From: Mycobacterium sp. GA-0227b
GTDB taxonomy: Bacteria; Actinomycetota; Actinomycetes; Mycobacteriales; Mycobacteriaceae
Direction of reading: 5' to 3'
DNA length: 64,000 bases
NCBI RefSeq assembly: GCF_001499855.1
Contig: NZ_LQIK01000002.1
Coordinates: 172,211-236,210 of the forward strand
Positions 17,227 to 28,254 of the stretch are shown piece by piece. The notes under the pieces were generated by a model. It saw nothing but the letters and a program-made list of their open reading frames with translations, was not told the DNA's origin and searched no databases. The stretch's first letter is position 1. Each line of letters starts with the position of its first letter. The position numbers and the translations under genes are program-made.

Positions 17227-18108
17227 TCAGGTGGCAGAAGCTTTGGCGATGCTCGCGATCGCCTGGTCGAGCGTGGAGTTGAACTCCTCATCGCTCTGCT
17301 GGGCGGTGAGGCCCTCGGTCAGCGCGCGCGAGAAGCTGGCGATGACACCGGTGTTGCGCGACAGCTTCTCGTTGGCCTCGTCGCGGCTATAGCCGCCCGA
17401 AAGCGCCACGACGCGCAGCACGTTCGGATGATCGACCAGCTCCTTGTACAGGTTGTCGGTGTCGGGCAGCGTCAGCTTCAGCATGACCTTCTGATCGCCG
17501 AGGTTGTTGACCCCCTCGAGCAGGGCGGCCTTGAGCTGATCCTCCGCCTCGGCCTTCTTCGGACTCTTGATGTCGACCTCGGGCTCGATGATCGGCACCA
17601 GGCCCTTGGCCAGCACCTGCTGCGCGACCTCGAACTGCTGCGTCACGACGGCGTCCAGGCCCGCGCCGGGCAGCTTGATGACCGAGCGTTCCTTGGTGCC
17701 GAAGATGCCCTTGGCGACTGCGCGGTCGAGCAGGTCGTCGAGGCCGGGCATCGGCTTCATCGTCTGAGCGCCGTCCTTCTCCTCGGCCAGTCCCTTGTCG
17801 ATCTTGAGGAACGGCACGACGTTCTTGACGTTCCACAGGTAGTCGGCGGTGGGGCGGCCCTCGATCTCGCGGTCCATCGTCATCTCGAACAGGATCGCGC
17901 CCATGATGCGGTCGCCGTCGAAGGCCGGGCTGGTGATGATGCGGGTCCGCATCTCGTGCACCAGGTCGAACATCTGCTCATCGCCGGAGTACTGATCTTC
18001 GGCGATCCCGTAGAGCTTCAGCGCCTTGGGCGTGCTCCCGCCGCTCTGGTCGAGCGCTGCGATGAAGCCTGCGCCGCTCTGCGCCTTCTTTAGCTGGTCG
18101 TCATTCAT
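17227..18108 (-). CDS. Class I fructose-bisphosphate aldolase
   Basis: 293 residues from the ATG at 18108, chosen because GAGGAGG lies 5 nt upstream; the frame extends 8 codons further. It belongs to the bacterial class I (FdaB-like) aldolases, with [14 protein letters not shown] near the N-terminus, a PFLKIDKGL strand, and MLKLTLP whose Lys211 matches the Schiff-base lysine (Lys212) of the staphylococcal enzyme. It interconverts fructose 1,6-bisphosphate with dihydroxyacetone phosphate and glyceraldehyde 3-phosphate without metal. Mycobacteria usually rely on a class II metal enzyme; a class I enzyme would allow glycolytic or gluconeogenic flux when metal is scarce or under oxidative stress. 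The lnt-like gene follows at 14 nt and is probably cotranscribed. Confidence 0.93.
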   Translation of the reverse strand: MNDDQLKKAQSGAGFIAALDQSGGSTPKALKLYGIAEDQYSGDEQMFDLVHEMRTRIITSPAFDGDRIMGAILFEMTMDREIEGRPTADYLWNVKNVVPFLKIDKGLAEEKDGAQTMKPMPGLDDLLDRAVAKGIFGTKERSVIKLPGAGLDAVVTQQFEVAQQVLAKGLVPIIEPEVDIKSPKKAEAEDQLKAALLEGVNNLGDQKVMLKLTLPDTDNLYKELVDHPNVLRVVALSGGYSRDEANEKLSRNTGVIASFSRALTEGLTAQQSDEEFNSTLDQAIASIAKASAT

Positions 18109-18170
18109 CCGTGCCTCCTCAGACGAACGCATGGTACGTCACCGCCGAATGCTGTTCGGAGACCACCGGA

Positions 18171-18524
18171 TCAGCGTTGGGCGACTTCCCTCGCGGCGAG
18201 CGCACCGTAGAGGGCCAGCAGCGAGGACGCCGCCGCGGCGTTGAGGCCGAAATCTCGTGCGCGAATGTGCGCACCCACCGCGAGTGAGAAGTAGACGGTC
18301 AACATCACCAATGTCAGCCTGGCCAGCCACGGCATGCGGGTGCCGGCGAGCAGTCCCACCGCCGAGGCGGCCTTGACAACGGGGAAGACCCAGCGATTCT
18401 GCTGCGGGTACTTGACGTCGTCGAGGCATTTCGCGACATACGGGACGGGTTGCACGCAGATCGCGGCGTCGGCAGCCTGGGCGGCCGCCAGCAGCGCCAG
18501 CAGTTTCGGGGAGTTGTTGCTCAT
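18171..18524 (-). CDS. DoxX-like four-helix membrane protein
   Basis: 117 residues from the ATG at 18524, preceded by a GGGGG run. Four hydrophobic helices are visible (KLLALLAAAQAADAAICV, FPVVKAASAVGLLAG, LTLVMLTVYFSLAVGAHI, AASSLLALYGAL), an arrangement typical of DoxX-like proteins. Family members are small membrane proteins linked to redox and thiosulfate metabolism, but the role of this subgroup is unknown. It lies alone between the aldolase and the hydrolase genes on the same strand. Confidence 0.75.
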   Translation of the reverse strand: MSNNSPKLLALLAAAQAADAAICVQPVPYVAKCLDDVKYPQQNRWVFPVVKAASAVGLLAGTRMPWLARLTLVMLTVYFSLAVGAHIRARDFGLNAAAASSLLALYGALAAREVAQR

Positions 18525-18560
18525 GCCCCCAGCGTAGGAGCGGCGCACCGGTAGGCGGAA

Positions 18561-19232
18561 CTACCAGCCGCGTTCTTTCCACTCGGCCAGGTGCGGACGC
18601 TCGGTACCGAGCGTGGTGTCGTCGCCGTGACCGGGATAGATCACCGTCGAATCGCCGTACACGTCGAAGACCCGGCGGGTCACGTCGCCGAGCAGCTGGT
18701 CGAACGCACCGTCCTCCCATGTCTTGCCGACGCCGCCCGGGAACAGGCAGTCGCCGGTGAACAGGTGGGTCGCCTCGTCGGCCCCGTCAAGCGCGAGGGC
18801 CACCGAGCCGGGGGTGTGGCCCTGCAGGTGGATGACGTCGAACGACAGATCGCCGACCTCGACGGTGTCACCATGGGCCAGCAGGCGATCCGGCTTGACC
18901 GGAAGGGCGTCGGCGTCGAGCTGGTGCGCGGCGGTCGGTGCTCCGGTCGCCTTCGCCACATCGGCCAATGCCTGCACGTGGTCGAAGTGCTGATGGCTCG
19001 TGACGATCAGCGACAGCCGCGGCGCGTGCTTCTCGATCAGTTCGAGCAGGACCGGCGCGTCGTTGGCGGCGTCGATGAGTAGCGTCTCGCCGGTTCGGGA
19101 ACAGGTGACCAGGTAAACGTTGTTGTCCATCGGGCCCACCGAAACCTTGACGATCGATGCCCCGGGGAGGGTTCGCCGAGCGGCCGTTCCGGGCTCGACG
19201 TGGCCGGTGTAGTTGTCGTCGACGACGGTCAT
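18561..19232 (-). CDS. Metallo-beta-lactamase-fold hydrolase (glyoxalase II-like)
   Basis: 223 residues from the ATG at 19232, where GTGAGGACC precedes the start; ATGs at 19274 and 19280 are alternatives. It has the metal-binding signature HQHFDH, a second ligand site GHTPGS, Asp in [12 protein letters not shown] and His in [10 protein letters not shown], so two zinc or iron ions are expected. This is the glyoxalase II/MBL class and matches the Rv1637c position of M. tuberculosis. The substrate, likely a thioester, is not certain. Divergent from uvrA with 86 bp between starts. Confidence 0.9.
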   Translation of the reverse strand: MTVVDDNYTGHVEPGTAARRTLPGASIVKVSVGPMDNNVYLVTCSRTGETLLIDAANDAPVLLELIEKHAPRLSLIVTSHQHFDHVQALADVAKATGAPTAAHQLDADALPVKPDRLLAHGDTVEVGDLSFDVIHLQGHTPGSVALALDGADEATHLFTGDCLFPGGVGKTWEDGAFDQLLGDVTRRVFDVYGDSTVIYPGHGDDTTLGTERPHLAEWKERGW

Positions 19233-19318
19233 GGTCCTCACGGTATCGGGCTTGTCGGTGCCGACACATAGCATGGGCATCAACTCTGTCGTGCGGGAGC
19301 GGATGCGGAAGGACTCAG

Positions 19319-22222
<2,904 letters not shown>

Positions 22223-22231
22223 TCCAGCGTC

Positions 22232-23092
22232 CTAGTAGCCGATCGACGGCAGCCAGGCGCCCTGTGGTTCGTTGTAGAGTCCGATCGTCATGAGCGTCGA
22301 TTGTTGGACGAGGCGCAGGCCGCTGTGCAGGCACCACGTCATCAGCCGCGGATTGCGCGACGGCACGAGGACGCCGAGGCCGACGAACTCCTCGGCGGCG
22401 CCGAGTAGAGCGATGATATCGTCATCCGTCTCGCCGACTGTGTGACCGATATAGCCCAATCCCGTTGTGTACGCGGTGATTCCGTCTCGGCGCTGCACCA
22501 CGCTCGCCATACCGCGTTCGATTGAACTCCGCAGCTCAGGATGACGGTCGTGACCGTGTATTCGACGGCAGAGGTGGTCGCACTCGTCGACGTCGTCGAG
22601 CGTCGCCGGTCGCACCATGGTCGACGGCACCACGACGGCGTCGAGCGGCCGCTGAAAGACCGACAGCGGCTCGCGCACCGCGAACCCGAGTTTCGCGTAC
22701 AGCGACAGCGACCGGTAGTTGTAGGCGGTCTGCACCAGCCGGACACCCGCAACGTCACGGTCTCGCGATCGTTGCAGCAGCGCCTCCATCAAGGCGTGGC
22801 CGACACGACCCTGCTGCTGCGTCGGGCTGACGCTGACGGGTCCGACCCCGACGATGGCGGCGCGCTCGTCCTGTAACGCGCTGCCGACGATCTCATTGCC
22901 GCATTCGGCCACCAAACCGAACGTGCCCTCGGTCGACAGCATCCCCTGCATCAGCACGGCCGTGAACTCGGGGCTGGCCGGCTCGACCGGAAAATTGTGC
23001 GCGGTGGCAAGCGACTCGAAGGCATTCCACATGACGCGTGCGCACGCGGCGGCGTCCTCGACGGCGGCCACGCGCAGGTGTACTTCGGTCAT
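22232..23092 (-). CDS. GNAT-family acetyltransferase
   Basis: 286 residues from the ATG at 23092 (MTEVHLRVAAVEDAAACARV). The first GNAT domain (about 5-150) has the acetyl-CoA loop SPTQQQGRVGHALMEALLQR and the YNYRSLSLYAKLGF strand-helix typical of the fold. The C-terminal half (from about VRPATLDDVDECDHL) looks like a second, divergent GNAT-like domain without a clear cofactor loop. Convergent with uvrA, 9 bp apart. The substrate is unknown. Confidence 0.85.
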   Translation of the reverse strand: MTEVHLRVAAVEDAAACARVMWNAFESLATAHNFPVEPASPEFTAVLMQGMLSTEGTFGLVAECGNEIVGSALQDERAAIVGVGPVSVSPTQQQGRVGHALMEALLQRSRDRDVAGVRLVQTAYNYRSLSLYAKLGFAVREPLSVFQRPLDAVVVPSTMVRPATLDDVDECDHLCRRIHGHDRHPELRSSIERGMASVVQRRDGITAYTTGLGYIGHTVGETDDDIIALLGAAEEFVGLGVLVPSRNPRLMTWCLHSGLRLVQQSTLMTIGLYNEPQGAWLPSIGY

Positions 23093-23150
23093 CGCCCAAT
23101 CGTCGCGCCGAGACTGCACACCGATCGCGATTTTTCGCGATTCCGCGATC

Positions 23151-24332
23151 TCACCCGCTGGGCCCACGCGCAGCTGGGGATTTCGTCAGGGGCGACGGGA
23201 ACCGCGGGCTGACCCGCACCCCGTCCAGCCATTCGGTGAGTTCGTCGGCGCGCTTCCGCAGCTCCTTCTGCGCCGGACGACCGATGTCCTCGAGCAGCCG
23301 CACCTCGACGCGGCCGTCGTCGTCCTGCCCCCAGGCCCCGACGATCCTGCCGTCGGACCAGGCGGTCGGACCGCCGTTGCCGTTCCTGTCGAACAACTGG
23401 CTGCGGTGCGGCCCCAGATACCAGTCCCGATCGAACCAGCCCATCGTGGTGACGTCGAGACTGGGCAACAACGCGCACCAGGGCTCTGGCTCGGGTTCGA
23501 CATCGAGGTCGTCGGGTAGTGCGAAGCCCGGTGCGCCGTCGAGATCCACTTCCACGGCGCCGATGTCGCGCAACGCCTGCCGCGCCCACGTCAACGTGTT
23601 GCCGAACCACCACTTGACGTCTGTCAGAGTCGCCGGGCCGAACGCGGCCAACCACCGGCGCACCATCTCAGCGCGGGCCGTCTCCGGGGTGACCGCATCG
23701 GCCGGCGCCAGCCAGTCGGCCGCCGAAACCCACTGCGGCCGCGACGTGGTCCACCTGCCGTCGTTCGGTCCGCGCACAATATCGCCGCGCACCGCCAGCA
23801 CCGTCAAAACCCTTGGAGCCAGCGGTGTTTCACCACCCCAACGCTTACCCGGCGCGGGGTCGAAGCTGCCGGCCAGTTCGGGCAGCGCCGCCCTCAGGTC
23901 CTTCGCGCTCGTCGGCCCGTTGGCGGCGAGGTGGCGTAGCACCGCCGCGCCCGCCGTGTCGAGCCACGCGTCGCCGTCGGCGCAGACCCCGGCCTTCTGG
24001 GCATCGGCGATGAGGCGGCGCCGCTCGTTGTCGGCGACCCGGTCGCTCGCCGCGGCCTGAATCAGCGGCAGGTCTTCGGAGCGCACCGTCCACAGCGTCC
24101 TGCGCATGGCGAGGTGTTTGACCAGCGTGCGCCGCTCGTAGAGCAGCACGTCGAGGTCGGCCACGGTGAAGCCCGGCACCCGCGCCCACAGCGACAGGTA
24201 GGGCGTCGCCGGATCGGTCGTGTGCAGCCCCACGACGCTGCCCGCGACGTCGCGAACCGAATCCGCCGGCTCGCACAGGAAGTGCCGACGGGCGAGCCGG
24301 GCACGTCGTTCCTCGACAGTGAATCTGCGCAT
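23151..24332 (-). CDS. Winged-helix DNA-binding protein, AlkZ/YcaQ-like
   Basis: 393 residues from the ATG at 24332 (MRRFTVEERRARLARRHFL). It has the winged-helix repeat pattern of the HTH_42 family, whose members AlkZ and YcaQ are DNA glycosylases that unhook interstrand crosslinks and remove bulky alkyl adducts. The segment VVGLHTTDPATPYLSLWAR (about 30-48) falls where AlkZ has its catalytic Q-x-Q/D motif, but here it reads H-T-T-D. WW/YLGPHRSQLF and VVGAW-like strands follow in the C-terminal barrel. Whether it is an active glycosylase is open. The same frame continues upstream only as antisense of the lipoprotein gene. Confidence 0.82.
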   Translation of the reverse strand: MRRFTVEERRARLARRHFLCEPADSVRDVAGSVVGLHTTDPATPYLSLWARVPGFTVADLDVLLYERRTLVKHLAMRRTLWTVRSEDLPLIQAAASDRVADNERRRLIADAQKAGVCADGDAWLDTAGAAVLRHLAANGPTSAKDLRAALPELAGSFDPAPGKRWGGETPLAPRVLTVLAVRGDIVRGPNDGRWTTSRPQWVSAADWLAPADAVTPETARAEMVRRWLAAFGPATLTDVKWWFGNTLTWARQALRDIGAVEVDLDGAPGFALPDDLDVEPEPEPWCALLPSLDVTTMGWFDRDWYLGPHRSQLFDRNGNGGPTAWSDGRIVGAWGQDDDGRVEVRLLEDIGRPAQKELRKRADELTEWLDGVRVSPRFPSPLTKSPAARGPSG

Positions 24333-24450
24333 CGCCTGCGAACCGTACCTTCGGCCGCCGACAAAGTTTGGGATCGGTAGCCACCCGCGCGGCTTTGACT
24401 TGCCCCATGACGGGCGCCATCGGGGCGACGTCCGAACGAAGGGAAGATCG

Positions 24451-24933
24451 ATGAATCGAGTTGTCGCAGGTGTGATCGGACTGGTCGCCGGCGCCGCCGT
24501 GCTGGTGGGGTGCTCGGACGACAAGGGCGGCGCTCCCTCGGCCGCGGCCGCGGGAAACGCCGAGGTGAGCAGCGGCGGCAGCACCGCGGTCAAGGTCGAC
24601 GGCAAGGACCTCGAAGGCCTGGATCTGAACTCGGTCACGTGCGTCAAACAGGGCGGCAAGATCAACGTCGCCAGCGGCGCGATCGGCGGCCAGCAGGGTC
24701 TGGGCATCGTGATGACCGACGAGGCCACGCCGACGGTCGAGTCGCTGGGCATGGTCGTCGACGGCAATGCGCTCGCGGTGACCAACACCATGGGCGCCAA
24801 GGTCGGCTCCGCCGAGGTGAAGGTCGACGGCAGCACGTACACCATCACCGGTGAAGCCACGGGCGCCGACATCTCGAACCCGATGGCAGGATCGATCACC
24901 AAGCCGTTCACCGTCACGGTCGACTGCAGTTGA
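24451..24933 (+). CDS. LpqH-type (19-kDa antigen family) lipoprotein
   Basis: 160 residues from the ATG at 24451, with AGGGAAG 6 nt upstream. The lipoprotein signal peptide ends in the lipobox LVGC with lipidated Cys21 (NRVVAGVIGLVAGAAVLVGC). An Ala/Gly/Ser linker follows, then a beta-rich domain with one internal Cys (NSVTCVKQGGKINVASG) and a C-terminal VTVDCS Cys, the disulfide layout of the mycobacterial LpqH family. The mature protein would be anchored outside the plasma membrane; LpqH proteins are TLR2 agonists. A rho-independent terminator follows at 24954, so the gene is monocistronic. Confidence 0.9.
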   Translation: MNRVVAGVIGLVAGAAVLVGCSDDKGGAPSAAAAGNAEVSSGGSTAVKVDGKDLEGLDLNSVTCVKQGGKINVASGAIGGQQGLGIVMTDEATPTVESLGMVVDGNALAVTNTMGAKVGSAEVKVDGSTYTITGEATGADISNPMAGSITKPFTVTVDCS

Positions 24934-24953
24934 GCGATCCACCTCCCGAAGCG

Positions 24954-24983
24954 GCGGGCGTGCCTGGCACGCCCGCCGCTTTC
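24954..24983 (+). terminator. Intrinsic terminator after the LpqH-type gene
   Basis: Stem GCGGGCGTG (24954-24962) pairs with CACGCCCGC (24968-24976) around a 5-nt loop, followed by CGCTTTC. It separates the lipoprotein gene from the TPR gene and argues that the latter has its own promoter. Confidence 0.7.
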
Positions 24984-24995
24984 TATGATTCAGCG
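24984..24995 (+). promoter_or_regulatory. -10 box of the TPR-CHAT unit, leaderless arrangement
   Basis: TATGAT at 24984-24989 lies exactly 6 nt before the GTG at 24996, just after the terminator. No Shine-Dalgarno sequence is present, so a leaderless TPR mRNA is inferred. No convincing -35 box is seen because the terminator stem occupies that place. Confidence 0.55.
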
Positions 24996-26570
24996 GTGGC
25001 GATCCCCGCGGACCTCGAGCGCGCCCGTCACCTGGCGTTCGCCGCCAACGAAGAGGCGGCCAAGGACCTGCTGTTGTCGTTGACCCCGCAGATCGAACAG
25101 GCCGGCCGCGACGACTGGATGCTGGAGGTCTACGCACTGCTCGGCGAGATCTATCTCGTCCGCACGGCATACAACGGGACCGAGGAGTGCCTGCACCGCA
25201 TCCACGACTGCCTGGCCCGGCTGACGATGTCGACCCCCGAGATCGAGCGAATTGCGCGCCGGTACTCGCAGCGGGCGCAGTTCCTGCAGATCGGGCTGGC
25301 CGCCGCGCACGGCGACCACGAAACCGCCGAGGTCGCGCTCGTCGCGCTGGCCGACGACGAGCCCGTCCCCGGACTCGCCGACGAACACCGGTTCCTGATC
25401 ACCTACGCAGAGATCCTGTGCGCGGTCGCACTCTGCGACGACGATCTGCATGTGAAGTCGATTCCGCTGTGGCAGCGGGTGATCGACGTCATCGAACGCC
25501 CCGGTGACGGCAGTGTGTATCACGACCACCTGCTCGTCCTCGGGGCCACCGGCTACGGACGGTTCTGCGTCGAGACCGGTCGGCTGTCGGAGGCGGAACC
25601 CTGGCTGCGGCGAGCGGGAGCCCGTGCGGCGGCGCGGGAATGGAAGCTCGCCGTGTCGCGAACGCAGCTCGAACGTGCCACGGCGGCGTGGTCCGCGGGG
25701 GACCGGGCGCTGGCGCAAACGCTGGTCCACGAGGCGTACCCAGCGATCGCCGAACACGCGCGTGCACACGACGTCTCGCGGTGCTGGCTGTACTTCGGGC
25801 TGATCAGCATCTCGGTGCAGGCGCTCGACGACGCCGACGAGCGGCTGGGCCACGCCGAGCGGCACTGGCGGGAGATCGAGAAGCCGCTGCACATCCACCG
25901 GATCCTGTTGCAGCGCAGTTGGGTCGACATCTTCCGCGGCGATTTCGCGGCGGCAATCGAGCGCGTGGCCGAGGCGCGCGAACTACTCGACTCCTGGCCC
26001 CGACACAGCTGGCTCCAGTACGCGCGGCTGGACGACCAGCTCGGCAACATCTGGCGCGCCGACGCGCAAGCCGACCCGGCCAACGCCGCACAGAAGCTGG
26101 AGCAGGCCGCCGAACTCAAACTGCCCGCGGCGCTGGCCGTCGACTCGGTCCGGCACGCGATACCCGATGCCGACGCCCGGATGCGCTGGGCGACATACGT
26201 CTCCGCACCGATTCTCGCGGGCGCCTTCGCCGTCGCATGGGAGTGGGGTGACACCGGGCTCGTCAGCGAACTCATCGAATATCACAGCGCGCGTGGCACG
26301 TTCAGCTCCGAACCCGTGTCCGCCGACACTCTGGCGTGGGCCGACACGGCCACCGCGGCGGTACCGGTGGAGTCCGTCGAGGAGTATGCCCTCGTCGCCG
26401 CCGGTCCGGCGGTCGTCGGTGGCGCGTCGCTGACCAGGCTCGGACCGCTACCGCCGCTGGTGATGGATCCGACCGGCACGCCGATCATCGGTCGTTACCG
26501 CGCGCTCGCCGCCGAGCGGTACGGTCGCGACGTCACCGCGGACGAGCCGGCATGGTCCACGTGGCCGTGA
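24996..26570 (+). CDS. TPR-repeat protein, partner of the CHAT protease
   Basis: 524 residues from the GTG at 24996; the frame is open 22 codons upstream, but the terminator and -10 box lie there. Nearly the whole length is alpha-helical with TPR-like pairs, for example AAKDLLLSLTPQIEQAGRDD, AEPWLRRAGARAAAREWKLA, and GDFAAAIERVAEARELLDSW at about 315-335. The last 90 residues are less helical and Pro-rich. The stop overlaps the start of the CHAT gene by 19 bp, so the two are coupled. TPR-CHAT pairs occur in bacterial conflict systems, including the Craspase of type III-E CRISPR, where the TPR part holds the protease inactive until triggered. No CRISPR element is present here. Confidence 0.8.
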   Translation: MAIPADLERARHLAFAANEEAAKDLLLSLTPQIEQAGRDDWMLEVYALLGEIYLVRTAYNGTEECLHRIHDCLARLTMSTPEIERIARRYSQRAQFLQIGLAAAHGDHETAEVALVALADDEPVPGLADEHRFLITYAEILCAVALCDDDLHVKSIPLWQRVIDVIERPGDGSVYHDHLLVLGATGYGRFCVETGRLSEAEPWLRRAGARAAAREWKLAVSRTQLERATAAWSAGDRALAQTLVHEAYPAIAEHARAHDVSRCWLYFGLISISVQALDDADERLGHAERHWREIEKPLHIHRILLQRSWVDIFRGDFAAAIERVAEARELLDSWPRHSWLQYARLDDQLGNIWRADAQADPANAAQKLEQAAELKLPAALAVDSVRHAIPDADARMRWATYVSAPILAGAFAVAWEWGDTGLVSELIEYHSARGTFSSEPVSADTLAWADTATAAVPVESVEEYALVAAGPAVVGGASLTRLGPLPPLVMDPTGTPIIGRYRALAAERYGRDVTADEPAWSTWP

Positions 26571-27760
26571 CCGGCACACTCGTACTGCGGTTCGCCGATG
26601 TCGGCGTCGCGACCTATGCCAGCCTGCGGGTCGTCGGCGACCCGGCGAAGACGGTCACCTGGGTGGTCGAGCAATCTGGCGTCGTCGCCGCGGAAGACCG
26701 TCTGGGCGGCGCCCTGCCCGACCCGGTCGACGCGGAAAGCCGTCTCGACGCGCTCGATCGTGCGATCAACGAGGGTGCATTTTCCTCGCCGACAAGCGAA
26801 TTCGAGCTTGCACGCACACTGGGCACGCAGTTGATCGCACCTGCGGCCTGGCAGCTGCTCCTCGACCATGCGTCGTCGCCGCGCGCCACTCTGTTCGTGT
26901 CGCCAAGCGCGCGACTGGCAAGGATGCCGTGGGGCCTGTTGGCAATGCCCTCCGACGAGGGCCACCGGCTGATGGAGCTCGTCGAGGTGCTGCTGGCCCC
27001 GCCGCCGAACATCGTGAACGCCCCGCGTACCCCCGCGGGGTGGGCCAGCCGGCGCGACAACCCGGCCTTGCTGGTTCTCGACCCGCGGGTGCCCGGACAG
27101 CGACCCGACTCGGCGCTGGGTTCCGTCCTCGGTCGCCCGGCGCCGGATACGGTGCTGTCCCGCCACTTCGCCGACCTCGCGACGCGTCGCCCGCTGCTGC
27201 CGCACGCGCCGGCCCCTGTCGACTTGTTCCGGCGCACCGACGCCGACCGGCGGTGGCTCGCCGGCCTGCTCGCCCGACAACCCAGCCGGATGTTGTACGT
27301 CGGCCACGCCACCGCCGCCGACGGCGACGTCGGTCACGCGGACCGAGCCGCGCTGCACCTTGCCGAAGACCGCCCGCTCACCGCGGGTGAACTGATGTCA
27401 TCGCGGTTGCCGTTCCCGCCGCGGGTCGCGCTGCTGGCGTGTGCATCCGGCGGTGATTACCAGTTCGACGAGGCCAGTGGGCTGGTGGCGGCGACGATTC
27501 TCGGTGGGGCGCAACTCGTCACCGCGACGCTGTGGTCATTGCCGACAACGGCGGGGTACCGCCGGTTCGCCGAGCCGGACGCCGACCCGATGAGCGAAGC
27601 GATCGTCGCCGTCGACCGCGCCCACGAAGCCGACGATGCGGGCTGCGCGGTGAACCGCTGGCAGCGGCAACGGATGCGGGATTGGAGTGCCGGCGATCCG
27701 ACCGCCAGCCCGCTGTACTGGGCGGCGCTGGTCAGCTTCGCAGTCGACGGCGCACGTTGA
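26552..27760 (+). CDS. CHAT-domain (caspase-like) cysteine protease
   Basis: 402 residues from the ATG at 26552; a GTG at 26567 overlapping the TPR stop (GTGA) is an alternative. The C-terminal half is a CHAT domain: catalytic His252 in MLYVGHATAADG and Cys297 in VALLACASGGDYQ, followed by GLVAATILGGAQLVTATLWSLP, the usual strand-helix after the Cys. The N-terminal 150 residues are not recognised. Both catalytic residues are present, so the enzyme is probably active. CHAT proteases are caspase/separase relatives acting in conflict, stress and cell-death systems. The gene abuts the stop of a convergent gene. Substrate unknown; the two unrecognised proteins downstream are candidates. Confidence 0.87.
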   Translation: MVHVAVTGTLVLRFADVGVATYASLRVVGDPAKTVTWVVEQSGVVAAEDRLGGALPDPVDAESRLDALDRAINEGAFSSPTSEFELARTLGTQLIAPAAWQLLLDHASSPRATLFVSPSARLARMPWGLLAMPSDEGHRLMELVEVLLAPPPNIVNAPRTPAGWASRRDNPALLVLDPRVPGQRPDSALGSVLGRPAPDTVLSRHFADLATRRPLLPHAPAPVDLFRRTDADRRWLAGLLARQPSRMLYVGHATAADGDVGHADRAALHLAEDRPLTAGELMSSRLPFPPRVALLACASGGDYQFDEASGLVAATILGGAQLVTATLWSLPTTAGYRRFAEPDADPMSEAIVAVDRAHEADDAGCAVNRWQRQRMRDWSAGDPTASPLYWAALVSFAVDGAR

Positions 27761-28171
27761 TCATGTCGGGGATACACATATCGCGACGGCGGACTCGTCG
27801 CCGGACCGGTAGTACGTGTCGATGACGCTGCCGGGGAAGATTTTCGGCAGCGCCGACGCGGGCACCAGCGCCGTCTCGCGGACGGGAAACTGTCCGCCCT
27901 CAGGCTTTTTGACCATCACATCGAGTTCGACCTCGCGGTAGTCCTCGAGCGTCTGCCCGGTCGGGCGGATCGCAGTCACGACCGCGCGGGATCGGATGCC
28001 GTGGCGGATCAACTCGAGTCGGTGGCTGGTGAGCAGCCCCTTGCGGACCATCATCCGGTCGAATTCGGCGCGCGCGGCCAGAATGTCGTGCGCCGTGGCC
28101 AGCCGCTCGTCTGCCTCGTCGGACACCAACCGCGGGATACGCCTGAAGAACGCGAACAGCGCAGTGAACAT
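27761..28171 (-). CDS. Unrecognised small protein within the CHAT island
   Basis: 136 residues from the ATG at 28171 (MFTALFAFFRRIPRLVSDEAD); a longer form from 28225 is possible. The first 60 residues are helical and charged. The rest is a small beta domain with the pattern GIRSRAVVTAIRPTG...VELDVMVKKPEGGQF...PKIFPGSVIDTYY, similar to the soluble SHOCT/DUF3592-like beta-barrels common in actinobacteria. No catalytic residues stand out. Its stop touches the CHAT stop, and its start is 83 bp from the divergent leaderless gene at 28255, so it sits between the two forward units of the island. Confidence 0.72.
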   Translation of the reverse strand: MFTALFAFFRRIPRLVSDEADERLATAHDILAARAEFDRMMVRKGLLTSHRLELIRHGIRSRAVVTAIRPTGQTLEDYREVELDVMVKKPEGGQFPVRETALVPASALPKIFPGSVIDTYYRSGDESAVAICVSPT

Positions 28172-28242
28172 GTCTTCAGGGTCCGGCGGCCGCAGCGCTA
28201 CCGAACCCAACTTTGCGGCTGTCAACCGGCGGACACAACTTC

Positions 28243-28254
28243 TATCCTGTCCTG
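28243..28254 (+). promoter_or_regulatory. -10 box of the second island unit, leaderless arrangement
   Basis: TATCCT at 28243-28248 lies exactly 6 nt before the ATG at 28255. With no ribosome binding site, a leaderless mRNA is inferred. The -35 region is not distinctive. Confidence 0.55.

Noticed and set aside
24996..27760. Type III-E CRISPR (Craspase) locus around the TPR-CHAT genes
   Set aside because: No repeats, no gRAMP effector and no Cas genes anywhere in the window.
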